A stretch of DNA of 38,876 bases from UBA1227 sp964539045. Lineage in GTDB: Bacteria; Bacillota; Clostridia; Oscillospirales; Acutalibacteraceae. Below are positions 23,520 through 32,591 of this stretch, piece by piece (the stretch's first letter is position 1; every line of letters begins with the position of its first letter). The translations under genes were made by a program, and so were the position numbers. The stretch spans positions 1-38,876 of the forward strand of contig CAZIHW010000008.1 of the NCBI GenBank assembly GCA_964539045.1. Reading direction: 5' to 3'. Below the pieces are notes generated by a model. The model had not been told where the DNA came from. It ran no database searches and saw only the letters and a program-made list of their open reading frames with translations.

Positions 23520-24950
23520 CTACACACCTTCCCTAACTATTTCCGAGAGCTTCAGCTCGAACCTGTCTTTTCTTGTGTCAACAGGGACCTTGGTTGGATA
23601 TACTCCGTCAAAACAGGCACTGCAAAATTCATTTCCCCCTGTTAAATCTCCCAATGATTCAACCGGTAGATAGCCCAAGGAATCAACGCCGATTATGTCG
23701 GCTATCTCCTCTATAGAATGATTGCAAGCGATCAAATGATCTCTTGAATCTATATCTGTACCATAATAACACGGATGTAAAAACGGCGGCGAAGATATAC
23801 GCATATGAATCTCTTTCGCACCGGCTTCTCTGAGCAATTTTACAATCCTGCCGCTCGTGTTTCCCCTTACTATGGAATCATCCACGAGAACCACACGTTT
23901 GTCGCTTACGGTCTCCTCAATCGCGCTGAGCTTTATCTTCACCTGATCAAGTCGCATGTTCTGTCCCGGAGATATGAATGTTCTTCCTATGTACTTATTC
24001 TTTATGAGACCGATACCGTATGGTATACCTGATTCTACACTATATCCTATAGCGGCATCAAGACCCGAATCCGGAACGCCGACTACCACATCTGCATCGA
24101 CCGGATACTTATCCGCGAGAATTTTCCCCGCGCGCACCCTGGCAGCATGCACTGAGATGCCGTCTATAACGGAATCAGGTCTGGCAAAATAAATATATTC
24201 AAAAATGCAAAGTTTCTTCGGCTTTACGCCGCAATGTTCCTTCCTTGAAACAATACCGTTTTTCGAGAATACAATTATCTCTCCGGGTTCCACATCACGT
24301 ATGAATTCTGCACCGACAGCTTTTAAGGCACAGCTCTCGGAGGCGATAACATAAAGCCCCTCCGGAGTCTTTCCGAAACACAGCGGTCTGAAGCCATAGG
24401 GATCTCTTGCGCAAATAAGCTTTTGCGGAGACATGAGCACCAATGAATATGCTCCGTCCAGAATCCCCATGGCAGAACTAAGCGCGTCTTCTATAGAAGG
24501 TGCCTTTAATCTTTCCTTTGTAACTATGTATGCAATCGTCTCCGTGTCAGATGTAGTGTGGAAAATTGCACCTGTAAGCTCGAGTTCATTTCTGAGTTTT
24601 GCGGAATTACTTAAGTTTCCGTTATGCGCCAAAGCCATTCTGCCCTTTTGATGATTAACCTCAATAGGTTGACAATTATTGCGATTGTTGGCACCCGTGG
24701 TTCCGTATCGTACATGTGCCACCGCCATGGAACACTCCGGAAATCCGGACAGAATATCCGAATTGAAAACTTCACTTAAAAGGCCTAAATCCTTATGTGA
24801 GTAAAACACTCCGTCATCATTTACAACGATTCCGCAGCTCTCCTGTCCGCGGTGCTGCAGGGCATACAACCCATAATAACAAATGTTTGCCACATCAGTA
24901 GGCTCAGTTCCGAATACGCCGAAAACCCCGCATTCCTCTCTCAAACCCAT
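23520..24950 (-). CDS. purF: Amidophosphoribosyltransferase
   Basis: 476 residues (EC 2.4.2.14), first step of purine synthesis: PRPP plus glutamine to phosphoribosylamine. The catalytic N-terminal Cys would be Cys7 after removal of a short propeptide (MGLREE before CGVFGVFG). The PRPP loop is VVLVDDSIVRGNTSGR. Cysteines in KKLCIFEYI, LHPCYYG and FCSACF match the four [4Fe-4S] ligands of the Bacillus-type enzyme, which is oxygen-labile. The ATG overlaps the pyrG stop by one base (TAATG). Confidence 0.94.
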   Translation of the reverse strand: MGLREECGVFGVFGTEPTDVANICYYGLYALQHRGQESCGIVVNDDGVFYSHKDLGLLSEVFNSDILSGFPECSMAVAHVRYGTTGANNRNNCQPIEVNHQKGRMALAHNGNLSNSAKLRNELELTGAIFHTTSDTETIAYIVTKERLKAPSIEDALSSAMGILDGAYSLVLMSPQKLICARDPYGFRPLCFGKTPEGLYVIASESCALKAVGAEFIRDVEPGEIIVFSKNGIVSRKEHCGVKPKKLCIFEYIYFARPDSVIDGISVHAARVRAGKILADKYPVDADVVVGVPDSGLDAAIGYSVESGIPYGIGLIKNKYIGRTFISPGQNMRLDQVKIKLSAIEETVSDKRVVLVDDSIVRGNTSGRIVKLLREAGAKEIHMRISSPPFLHPCYYGTDIDSRDHLIACNHSIEEIADIIGVDSLGYLPVESLGDLTGGNEFCSACFDGVYPTKVPVDTRKDRFELKLSEIVREGV

Positions 24951-26560
24951 TATTCCTGTCCTCCCGATTGTTCAAGTGCAGCCCCTATAAGTCCCTTAAA
25001 CAGCGGATGTGCCTTATTGGGACGGCTCTTAAATTCAGGATGATACTGAACACCTATATAAAAGTCATTCTCAGGTATTTCCACGGTCTCTACTATATAT
25101 CCATCCGGTGATGTACCGCTTATCTTCAATCCGGCTTTGCTTAATACATCACGATAGTCGTTATTAAACTCGTATCTGTGTCTGTGTCTTTCCGATATCT
25201 CGGTCTTTCCGTAACACTTTTGCATCTGGGTTCCGCTCTCTATCTTACAAGGATATGCACCCAGGCGCAATGTACCGCCTTTTGCCACCTCATCATTCTG
25301 ATCAGGCAAAAAGTCTATTACCTTATTTTTGCTGTCCGGTTCAAACTCGCCCGAGTTTGCATCTTTTAATCCGGCAACATATCTCGCAAAAGCTATTACC
25401 GCTGTTTGCATACCGAGGCATATACCGAGATAAGGAAGATTATTCTCACGGCAATAGTTGGCCGTAACTATCTTTCCTTCTATTCCTCTGTTACCGAACC
25501 CGCCCGGAACTATTATTCCGTTACAGTTACCCAACTTCTCCTCAACATTTTCCTGCGTAATTGTCTCAGAATCTATCCATTCTATATCCACTCGTGCCCC
25601 ATATACATATCCCGCATGTCTTAAAGCTTCAGCCACTGAAAGATATGCATCATGCAGCGCTACATACTTTCCTACCAGGCCTATGGTTACACGCTTGTTT
25701 ATATTGTGTATCTTATCAAGCATCTCATTCCATTCACTCATATCTATATCAGGCGCGTGTATCCCGAGTTCCCTACACACTATGCTTGAAAAATTGCTCT
25801 TCTCAAGCATTGTCGGCGCCTCGTAAATAACCGGCAATGTAATATTCTCTATAACGCAGTCCGGCTTTACATTGCAAAACATGGATATCTTCTTAAAAAT
25901 GGACTCCTCCAAGGGCTTGTCGCATCTCAATATGATTATATCCGGATTTACGCCCATCCCCTGCAATTCTTTAACCGAATGCTGCGTAGGTTTTGATTTA
26001 TGTTCATCCGAACCACTCAAAAACGGTACCAAAGTCACATGTATAAACAGACTGTTTTCTCTACCCACCTCGAGCGAGATTTGTCGTACTGCCTCCAGAA
26101 ACGGTTGTGATTCGATATCGCCTATGGTTCCCCCTATTTCTGTTATTACAACATCCGCATCTGTCTTTTTTCCGACAGAATATACGAATTCCTTTATCTC
26201 GTTGGTGATATGGGGGATTACCTGTACTGTTGAGCCTAAATATTCGCCTCTGCGCTCTTTGTTTAAAACATTCCAATAAACCTTACCGGTTGTAAGGTTG
26301 GAAAATTTATTGAGGTCCTCATCTATGAATCTTTCATAGTGTCCAAGGTCAAGGTCGGTCTCTGCACCGTCCTCAGTAACAAAAACCTCACCATGCTGGT
26401 ACGGACTCATCGTTCCGGGGTCCACATTTATATATGGATCAAGCTTCTGCGCCGCCACCTTCAGCCCTCTTGCCTTGAGCAATCGTCCCAGCGATGCAGC
26501 TGTTATTCCTTTTCCGAGTCCGGATACAACTCCGCCTGTTACAAATATGTACTTAGTCAT
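24950..26560 (-). CDS. pyrG: CTP synthase
   Basis: 536 residues (EC 6.3.4.2). An N-terminal synthase domain (MTKYIFVTGGVVSGLGKGIT, SPYQHGEVFVTEDGAETDLD) is followed by a class I glutamine amidotransferase domain with the nucleophile in YLGICLGMQ and the distal His-Glu in QYHPEF. It aminates UTP to CTP with glutamine nitrogen. The ATG at 26560 has AGGAG upstream and matches the usual N-terminus; the frame stays open for 24 codons further upstream but without support. It follows asnB by 22 bases. Confidence 0.95.
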   Translation of the reverse strand: MTKYIFVTGGVVSGLGKGITAASLGRLLKARGLKVAAQKLDPYINVDPGTMSPYQHGEVFVTEDGAETDLDLGHYERFIDEDLNKFSNLTTGKVYWNVLNKERRGEYLGSTVQVIPHITNEIKEFVYSVGKKTDADVVITEIGGTIGDIESQPFLEAVRQISLEVGRENSLFIHVTLVPFLSGSDEHKSKPTQHSVKELQGMGVNPDIIILRCDKPLEESIFKKISMFCNVKPDCVIENITLPVIYEAPTMLEKSNFSSIVCRELGIHAPDIDMSEWNEMLDKIHNINKRVTIGLVGKYVALHDAYLSVAEALRHAGYVYGARVDIEWIDSETITQENVEEKLGNCNGIIVPGGFGNRGIEGKIVTANYCRENNLPYLGICLGMQTAVIAFARYVAGLKDANSGEFEPDSKNKVIDFLPDQNDEVAKGGTLRLGAYPCKIESGTQMQKCYGKTEISERHRHRYEFNNDYRDVLSKAGLKISGTSPDGYIVETVEIPENDFYIGVQYHPEFKSRPNKAHPLFKGLIGAALEQSGGQE

Positions 26561-26582
26561 AAACCCCGCTCCTATAAATTTA

Positions 26583-28163
26583 TTATTTCCCGCTGTCACC
26601 GTAGTTCGAAAGAACTCTCGCTGACGGGTCATTTACATCGCAGCCTTCCCATTCCTTGTTCGGCATCCAGAAGTCCACTATCATTTCACCCTGTCCGCTG
26701 TAATACTTTTCAAAAATTTCCCGATATAGTAATGATTCCTTCGTAAACGGTGCCGCATGAGTATACTGTTTACACTTTTCTTCAAATTCCTGATCACTGT
26801 AATATGATTCTGCGTATTCCTTGAGATAGTCTACCATTGAATGTCCGACTGCATCGGAAAAAGCTGCTTTTTCACGCCAGAGTATTTCTTCCGGCAGATA
26901 GTCTCCGTCTTCAAAAGCGTGTCTTAAAAGATATTTACCCTTTCCGTACTTGTTGAGTTTCATCTCAGGGTCAACGGACATTACATACTTAACAAAATCC
27001 AGATCACCGAACGGAACACGAGCTTCAAGAGAGTTTACCGAGATACACCTGTCTGCTCTGAGAACATCGTACATGTGAAGCTCCCGTACCCTCTTTTGTG
27101 ATTCCTTTTGGAAAGCATCCGCATCCGGTGCAAAGTCTGTGTATTTATATCCGAAGAGCTCATCCGATATCTCTCCCGTGAGAATAACCCTTATATCTGT
27201 CTGCTCATGTATTGCCTTGCAAATAAGATACATGCCCATGCTGGCACGTATAGTCGTTATATCAAATGTACCCAGAAGATGGATAACTGTCTCAAGGGAA
27301 GAAAGCACATCGTCCTTAGTTATGATTATCTCCTTATGGTCACTTCCGATATAATCCGCCACTTGCTTTGCATATTTGAGGTCTATTGCATCCTCACTCA
27401 TTCCTATGGCAAAAGTTTTGATAGGTACATCACTCTTTTTGGCGGCAATTGCACACACAAGTGAAGAGTCGAGACCTCCCGAAAGGAGAAATCCCACCTT
27501 GGAATCCGATACCAGCCTTTTTTCAACACCCGCAACGAGTTTATCATGAATTTTCCTGCAAACTGTTTCAAGATCATCCTTACATACACTCTCAACTTTT
27601 GTTATATCTGAATAACAAATAAATTCTCCGCCTTTGTAGTAATGTCCCGGAGGGAACGGCATAATCTTATCGGAAAGTCCTACAAGGTTTTTTGCCTCGC
27701 TTGCAAAGATAATTACCCCGTCTTTATCATAGCCATAGTAAAGTGGCCTGATACCTATAGGATCTCTGGCCGCAATATACTCCTGTTTTTCACCGTCAAA
27801 TATGACGCATGCAAACTCCGCATCGAGCATGGCAAACATATCAGTTCCGTATTCCCGATACAAAGGGAGTAAAATTTCGCAGTCAGAGTCACTCTTAAAT
27901 GTATATTTTTTTGTGAGTTCCGCCCTTATCTTTTCAAATCCGTATATCTCGCCGTTACAAACTACATAGCTACCATCGAGTTCAAACGGTTGCATACCGG
28001 AAGGCGTAAGACCCATTATCGAGAGTCTGTGAAATCCCAGAATACCTTTTCCGGTATCTATAATTCTGCTTTCATCGGGGCCTCTTGAAACAGTCTCTTT
28101 AAAGCCCTCTTGAAACGCCGAAAAGGCAGCACTGCTGCCACAATAACCCATAATAGAACACAT
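26583..28163 (-). CDS. asnB: Asparagine synthase (glutamine-hydrolysing)
   Basis: 526 residues (EC 6.3.5.4), close to the short AsnB type. The N-terminal nucleophile is Cys2 (MCSIMGYCG); the glutaminase domain has RGPDESRI, GFHRLSI, CNGEIY and DSDCEILL. The synthetase PP-loop is LSGGLDSSL, followed by TGEISDELFGY. It makes Asn from Asp, ATP and glutamine. The ATG at 28163 with GGAGG upstream gives the catalytic Cys at position 2, so longer starts are excluded. It lies directly behind a T-box leader whose specifier reads an Asn codon. Confidence 0.95.
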   Translation of the reverse strand: MCSIMGYCGSSAAFSAFQEGFKETVSRGPDESRIIDTGKGILGFHRLSIMGLTPSGMQPFELDGSYVVCNGEIYGFEKIRAELTKKYTFKSDSDCEILLPLYREYGTDMFAMLDAEFACVIFDGEKQEYIAARDPIGIRPLYYGYDKDGVIIFASEAKNLVGLSDKIMPFPPGHYYKGGEFICYSDITKVESVCKDDLETVCRKIHDKLVAGVEKRLVSDSKVGFLLSGGLDSSLVCAIAAKKSDVPIKTFAIGMSEDAIDLKYAKQVADYIGSDHKEIIITKDDVLSSLETVIHLLGTFDITTIRASMGMYLICKAIHEQTDIRVILTGEISDELFGYKYTDFAPDADAFQKESQKRVRELHMYDVLRADRCISVNSLEARVPFGDLDFVKYVMSVDPEMKLNKYGKGKYLLRHAFEDGDYLPEEILWREKAAFSDAVGHSMVDYLKEYAESYYSDQEFEEKCKQYTHAAPFTKESLLYREIFEKYYSGQGEMIVDFWMPNKEWEGCDVNDPSARVLSNYGDSGK

Positions 28164-28435
28164 AATGAAAATACCTCCGTAAATCTTGGATAACAGCATT
28201 CTATAGGGCAAGTGCTGTACTCGCTGTGCCACCTATATTTGTTCTCTTTTCCAAGCTCCCAAAAGAGCTCTGCCAGCTTACGTGTGACGCGGACGGCGCA
28301 CCTAATAGGAAGTTACTCCGTTCAGATTGCAGCTCGGAAAGTGTTATTCATACAGGCTCTGCTACATGGCTCTCACCATCCCATGCTCGCTGTGAGTGAG
28401 TTCCTGTATTACTTATCTCTCCTCAAACGCTTTTA
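28164..28435 (-). promoter_or_regulatory. T-box leader with Asn (AAC) specifier upstream of asnB
   Basis: Reading the minus strand, stem I has the AGTA S-turn (in GATAAGTAATACAGG), the conserved CAGCGAGC, GGTGAGAGCC and the closing GCCTGTATGAA. The specifier loop reads GAATAACAC, with AAC (28343-28345) followed by the usual A. The T-box bulge is in AGGTGGCACAGCG, where UGGC (28228-28231) would pair with tRNA 3' end GCCA, matching the G73 discriminator of bacterial tRNA-Asn. The antiterminator is TATAGG/CCTATA (28202-28237). A competing ACAGCA/TGCTGT stem (28193-28218) lacks a clear U tract, so whether control is at transcription or translation is open. Confidence 0.9.
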
Positions 28436-28436
28436 T

Positions 28437-28464
28437 TTAATAACAGTAAATCTGCTTTATTCAA
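28437..28464 (-). promoter_or_regulatory. Possible promoter for the asnB T-box transcript
   Basis: Minus-strand TTGAAT (28459-28464), 16 bases, TATTAA (28437-28442), overlapping the amt stop codon. Weak match; read-through from amt is also possible. Confidence 0.35.
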
Positions 28465-30211
28465 CATCCTGCAATGCATCATATCCTTCTTCACCGGTAC
28501 GGACTTTAACAACATTTTCAACATCATATACGAATATCTTACCGTCGCCGATGTGACCTGTATAAAGAATTTTCTTAGCTGTCTCAATGACATCTCTTAC
28601 GGGTACCGCACTTACTACGATATCAACCTGTACCTTCGGCAAGAGGTTAGCTTCAACCTGTACACCACGGTAATATTCCGGTTTACCCTTCTGAATTCCG
28701 CAACCGAGAACATGCGAAATTGTCATGCCGGTAATTCCGATATCCATAAGCGCCGTCTTGAGAGCCTCAAATCTTGATTCCTTACAAATAATCTCAATCT
28801 TTGTGAATCTCGGTGAGCCGTCATCAAATGCCGGAACTTTCTTAACCGGGATTGCCTCCGCAACAGGAGCACTTCCTGTTACTGCAATCGCAGGCTCTTC
28901 GAAACCGTAGTCTATGCTTTCGACAGTAGGAACAAAGTCTGCATATGCGGTTGACAAACCGTGCTCTGTGCTGTCAAGACCGGCGATTTCCTCTTCTGCC
29001 GTAACACGAAGACCGATTGTCTTCTTTATGATAATGAAAGTTATTGTCATACAAACTGCTGTCCAGGCGAGAACTGAAACGATACCCAGAAGCTGGATTC
29101 CCAAAAGCTTGGCGCTGCCTGTATAGAGCAATCCTTTAAGCCCTGCGGGAGCAGCCGGATTTGCAAGCAAACCTACGGCAATAGTTCCCCAAACGCCGTT
29201 TGCAAAGTGCACGCCTACAGCACCGACAGGATCATCAATATGTAGCTTAAGATCAAGGAATTCAACCACTAATACAACGAGGAATCCCGAAACCAAACCT
29301 ACTATAATTGCACCGATTGCATCAAGGGCATCACATCCGGCGGTTATGCCGACGAGTCCTGCAAGGGATGCGTTCAGGCACATAGAAACATCCGGTTTAC
29401 CGTTTTTAATCCAGGTAAAGAGCATTGTTACAACGGTGGCTACTGCAGGAGCAATAGTCGTGGTAACAAATATCGAAGCAAGCGATGTACCATCCCATGC
29501 GGCAGCTCCGTTGAATCCATACCAACCGAACCAAAGAATGAAACATCCGAGAGCACCCAGCGGAATAGAATGTCCCTGAATGGCATTTACCTTTGTAACC
29601 TTACCGCTTTTATCCTTTACGTATTTACCAAGACGCGGGCCAACCATAATAGCTCCGATAAGGGCTGTTAAACCGCCCACTGCATGGATAGCTGCGGAAC
29701 CGGCAAAATCGTGGAATCCGAGTTTCACGAGCCAACCCTGAGAGTTCCAGATCCAGCCTGCTTCAATAGGATAAACGAACAACGAAATAACTGCCGAGTA
29801 AATACAATATGAAATAAACTTCGTTCTCTCGGCCATTGCACCGGAAACTATTGTAGCTGCGGTAGCGCAGAACACGAGGTTAAATACAAAGCTTGATGCA
29901 TTTGTTTTAATGAAAGTACCAAAGTCAGTGAATATACCGAAGTTCGGGGCACCTATAATTCCGAAAATATAATCCTCAGACATCATAAGGCTGAAGCCGA
30001 GAAGAACGAAGACAACCGTGCCTATACAGAAATCCATAAGGTTCTTCATAATTATGTTGCCGGCATTCTTAGCCCTTGTGAAACCCGTTTCAACCATTGC
30101 AAATCCAGCTTGCATAAAGAATACAAGTGCTGCCCCTATAAGAAACCACACACCGAAAACCTCACCGGTGGCAGTTTCCTGTACCACTTTAATGATTTCT
30201 TCCATTGCCAT
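28457..30211 (-). CDS. amt: Ammonium transporter fused to a C-terminal PII signalling domain
   Basis: 584 residues. Residues 1 to about 410 are a complete Amt channel with eleven membrane spans, including the pore-histidine regions AAIHAVGG and VGVHFANGVWG. After a linker of about 50 residues, residues 470-584 form a full PII (GlnB) domain: TKIEIICKESRFEALKTAL, the T-loop QKGKPEYYRGVQVEANLLPK with its Tyr, and the C-terminal signature TGHIGDGKIFVYDVENV. In most bacteria GlnK is a separate protein that plugs Amt; here sensor and channel are one chain. The ATG at 30211 has AGGAG 9 bases upstream. It lies 29 bases after glnN and is probably co-transcribed with it. Confidence 0.94.
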   Translation of the reverse strand: MAMEEIIKVVQETATGEVFGVWFLIGAALVFFMQAGFAMVETGFTRAKNAGNIIMKNLMDFCIGTVVFVLLGFSLMMSEDYIFGIIGAPNFGIFTDFGTFIKTNASSFVFNLVFCATAATIVSGAMAERTKFISYCIYSAVISLFVYPIEAGWIWNSQGWLVKLGFHDFAGSAAIHAVGGLTALIGAIMVGPRLGKYVKDKSGKVTKVNAIQGHSIPLGALGCFILWFGWYGFNGAAAWDGTSLASIFVTTTIAPAVATVVTMLFTWIKNGKPDVSMCLNASLAGLVGITAGCDALDAIGAIIVGLVSGFLVVLVVEFLDLKLHIDDPVGAVGVHFANGVWGTIAVGLLANPAAPAGLKGLLYTGSAKLLGIQLLGIVSVLAWTAVCMTITFIIIKKTIGLRVTAEEEIAGLDSTEHGLSTAYADFVPTVESIDYGFEEPAIAVTGSAPVAEAIPVKKVPAFDDGSPRFTKIEIICKESRFEALKTALMDIGITGMTISHVLGCGIQKGKPEYYRGVQVEANLLPKVQVDIVVSAVPVRDVIETAKKILYTGHIGDGKIFVYDVENVVKVRTGEEGYDALQDVE

Positions 30212-30240
30212 ATATACCATCTCCTATTTTAGGCAACTAC

Positions 30241-32337
30241 TTATTTTACACTGAAGAGTAAGTCTCCATAAGACGGTAACGGCCAATACTTCTTAGCCGT
30301 GAGAGCCTCAGCTCCGTCACATGCAAGTCTCAACTCACTCATCTTAGAGAGGAGTTTATCGCGAATCTCATATGACTCTGTGATAATATCCCCCTCTTGC
30401 TCAACGGCTAACAATGCGGCCTCGACTTCCTCCGTCTTAACAAGAATCCTTTCGGTCAATGTTGAAAGTTTCTTTATAAGACTCATTTCGTAACCACAAG
30501 AAATTGAATCATCCAGTGATTTCTTGGCAACTGCCGCTTGGGTAATTGAGGATATGTACGCCTCAACAGCGGGAGCTATTTGAGTCTTGGCCATGCCCAC
30601 CATCGTGTTTGCCTCAATGACAACAGCCTTACAATAATTGTCTAACATGATCTCACATCTGGATTCCAGTTCAGCCTTTGAGAATACGCCGTGAGAAGTG
30701 AGCATATCGACATTTTTCTTATCCAGCAAATGAGGCATACAGTCAGGTGTTGTGCGATAGTTGAGAAGTCCGCGCTTCTCAGTTGCCTCTTCGATCCAGG
30801 CGTCGTCATAACCGTTTCCGTTAAAGATGATGCGCTTATGATCCTTAATCGTCTTCTTAATCATTTCATGGAGAGCTGTTTCGAAATCTTCAGCGCCCTC
30901 CAGTCTGTCCGCATATATCTTCAAACTCTCTGCAACAGCACTGTTAAGCATTATGTTTGCACAAGCTATACTGTTTGACGAACCGAGCATACGGAATTCA
31001 AATTTATTTCCTGTAAAAGCAAACGGCGAAGTGCGGTTGCGGTCTGTATTATCGCGGTTAAACTTCGGTAATACATCAACGCCGAGCTTCATTTGCGTCT
31101 TCTCGGAACCGAGGTATGGGGTATCAGTCTCTATCGCTTCCATAACAGCGTTAAGTTCATCTCCGAGGAAGATTGATACAACTGCCGGAGGAGCTTCATT
31201 AGCACCGAGACGATGATCGTTTCCTGCTGTTGCAACGGAAATTCTGAGAAGATCCTGATAATCATCAACAGCTTTTATTACTGCGCAAAGGAACAATAAA
31301 AATTGCGCGTTTTCATATGGTGTCTCACCGGGGGAAAGAAGGTTAACACCCGTATCGGTTGAAATCGACCAGTTGTTGTGTTTACCGCTTCCGTTTACAC
31401 CTGCGAAAGGCTTTTCATGGAGCAAGCAGACAAGTCCATGTCTCGATGCAACTTTTTGCATAATCTCCATAGTCAACTGGTTGTGATCCGTTGCTATATT
31501 GGTAGTCGTATAGATAGGAGCAAGCTCATGTTGCGCCGGGGCAACCTCGTTATGCTCTGTCTTTGCAAGAATTCCGAGCTTCCAGAGTTCCTCGTTCAGA
31601 TCCTCCATAAATTCGGCTACCTTTGGCTTTATAACACCAAAGTAGTGGTCATCCATTTCCTGACCCTTTGGAGGCTTAATACCGAACAATGTACGACCGG
31701 TATAACGTATATCCGGACGCTTCTCATACATTTCCTTGGTAATAAGGAAGTATTCCTGTTCAGGACCAACGGATGTACGAACACATTTTACTGTGTCATT
31801 TCCAAACAGCCTCAGAATACGCAAGGCTTGCTTATTGAGTGCCTCCATTGACCTGAGCAACGGTGTTTTTTTGTCGAGTGCTTCGCCGCCGTAAGAACAG
31901 AATGCGGTTGGTATACATAAAGTTTTACCTTTAATAAATGCATAGGAAGTCGGATCCCACGCTGTATATCCTCTGGCCTCAAAAGTAGCACGAAGTCCGC
32001 CTGACGGGAAGGAAGATGCATCGGGCTCTCCCTTTATAAGCTCCTTACCTGAGAACTCCATGATAACTCCGCCATCAGGAGACGGAGAAATAAAACTATC
32101 ATGTTTCTCTGCTGTTATACCTGTAAGCGGTTGGAACCAATGAGTGTAATGTGTAGCTCCATTTTCAACAGCCCAATCCTTCATCGCTGTTGCAACTGCA
32201 TTAGCAACACCGATATCAAGTTGTGCTCCTTCATCAATTGTCTTCTTTAATGATTGATAGACATCCGCAGACAATTTTGCTTTCATCACTCTGTCATCGA
32301 AAACAAGACTTCCAAAGTATTCAGATACGATTGCCAT
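30241..32337 (-). CDS. glnN: Glutamine synthetase type III
   Basis: 698 residues, the size of GS III (GS I is about 450). Landmarks include SEYFGSLVFDD at the N-terminus, THYTHWFQPLTG, SVGPEQEYFLI (Glu metal ligands), EHNEVAPAQHELAP, NGSGKHNNWSISTDTG and the NRDNTDRNRTSPFAFTG region, all typical of GlnN of Bacteroides and Clostridia. It forms glutamine from glutamate, ammonium and ATP in the cytoplasm. AAGGAG precedes the ATG. A 248-base leader with two hairpins, one terminator-like, and 12-bp repeats suggests attenuation; a good promoter lies at 32592-32620. Confidence 0.95.
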   Translation of the reverse strand: MAIVSEYFGSLVFDDRVMKAKLSADVYQSLKKTIDEGAQLDIGVANAVATAMKDWAVENGATHYTHWFQPLTGITAEKHDSFISPSPDGGVIMEFSGKELIKGEPDASSFPSGGLRATFEARGYTAWDPTSYAFIKGKTLCIPTAFCSYGGEALDKKTPLLRSMEALNKQALRILRLFGNDTVKCVRTSVGPEQEYFLITKEMYEKRPDIRYTGRTLFGIKPPKGQEMDDHYFGVIKPKVAEFMEDLNEELWKLGILAKTEHNEVAPAQHELAPIYTTTNIATDHNQLTMEIMQKVASRHGLVCLLHEKPFAGVNGSGKHNNWSISTDTGVNLLSPGETPYENAQFLLFLCAVIKAVDDYQDLLRISVATAGNDHRLGANEAPPAVVSIFLGDELNAVMEAIETDTPYLGSEKTQMKLGVDVLPKFNRDNTDRNRTSPFAFTGNKFEFRMLGSSNSIACANIMLNSAVAESLKIYADRLEGAEDFETALHEMIKKTIKDHKRIIFNGNGYDDAWIEEATEKRGLLNYRTTPDCMPHLLDKKNVDMLTSHGVFSKAELESRCEIMLDNYCKAVVIEANTMVGMAKTQIAPAVEAYISSITQAAVAKKSLDDSISCGYEMSLIKKLSTLTERILVKTEEVEAALLAVEQEGDIITESYEIRDKLLSKMSELRLACDGAEALTAKKYWPLPSYGDLLFSVK

Positions 32338-32370
32338 GATAAAATCTCCTTCTTTAATGATGGTTTTGAT

Positions 32371-32431
32371 ATAAAAAAGAAGAAGACATCTTTAATGTAA
32401 ATCCGCTCCCGGATACACTAAAGACATCTTT
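32371..32431 (-). terminator. Terminator-like hairpin in the glnN leader (probable attenuator)
   Basis: On the minus strand the arm at 32416-32431 (AAAGATGTCTTTAGTG) pairs with 32382-32397 (CATTAAAGATGTCTTC) over about 15 pairs, several of them G-U, with an inner TCCG/CGGA stem. The tail is TTCTTCTTTTTT. It ends 34 bases before the glnN ATG, so it would block glnN and amt unless an alternative structure or factor prevents it. Confidence 0.8.
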
Positions 32432-32450
32432 GCCTTTTTATATATATTTT

Positions 32451-32498
32451 TTTGGTTTGCAATTTGTTTTGCAACTTGGTTTACAACTTGGTTTACAA
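32451..32498. repeat. Four tandem 12-bp repeats in the glnN leader
   Basis: On the plus strand the units are TTTGGTTTGCAA, TTTGTTTTGCAA, CTTGGTTTACAA and CTTGGTTTACAA, in direct head-to-tail order between the two leader hairpins. TTGCAA recurs in the inverted repeat at 32631-32664. Confidence 0.85.
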
Positions 32499-32543
32499 CA
32501 AAACTCAAATACATCGTAAACCATTTGTATAAACAAACAGAAA

Positions 32544-32572
32544 GCGTCTCCGAGTTTGACACTCGAAGACGC
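32544..32572 (-). other. First hairpin of the glnN leader
   Basis: On the minus strand GCGTCTTCGAGT pairs with ACTCGGAGACGC (12 pairs, one G-U) around loop GTCAA, close to the predicted transcript start near 32585. The preceding GGCAAGGGCGTCTT resembles the 5' arms of the other two leader hairpins. A loose T-rich tail (TTTCTGTTTGTTT) follows. Confidence 0.7.
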
Positions 32573-32591
32573 CCTTGCCTTCATTGACTGC

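Noticed and set aside
25458..25826. 122-codon plus-strand open frame inside pyrG
   Set aside because: It lies fully antisense to a well-conserved enzyme, has no ribosome site, and its product resembles no known protein.
26561..26632. Longer CTP synthase start at 26632
   Set aside because: The extra 24 codons overlap the asnB 3' end and precede a strong ribosome site for the canonical MTKYIFVTGG start.
32371..32580. ANTAR-type target in the glnN leader
   Set aside because: ANTAR targets have two adjacent hairpins with hexanucleotide loops (A at 1, G at 4). The loops here are 5 bases and a longer, structured one, so the assignment is not supported, although a protein antiterminator remains possible.
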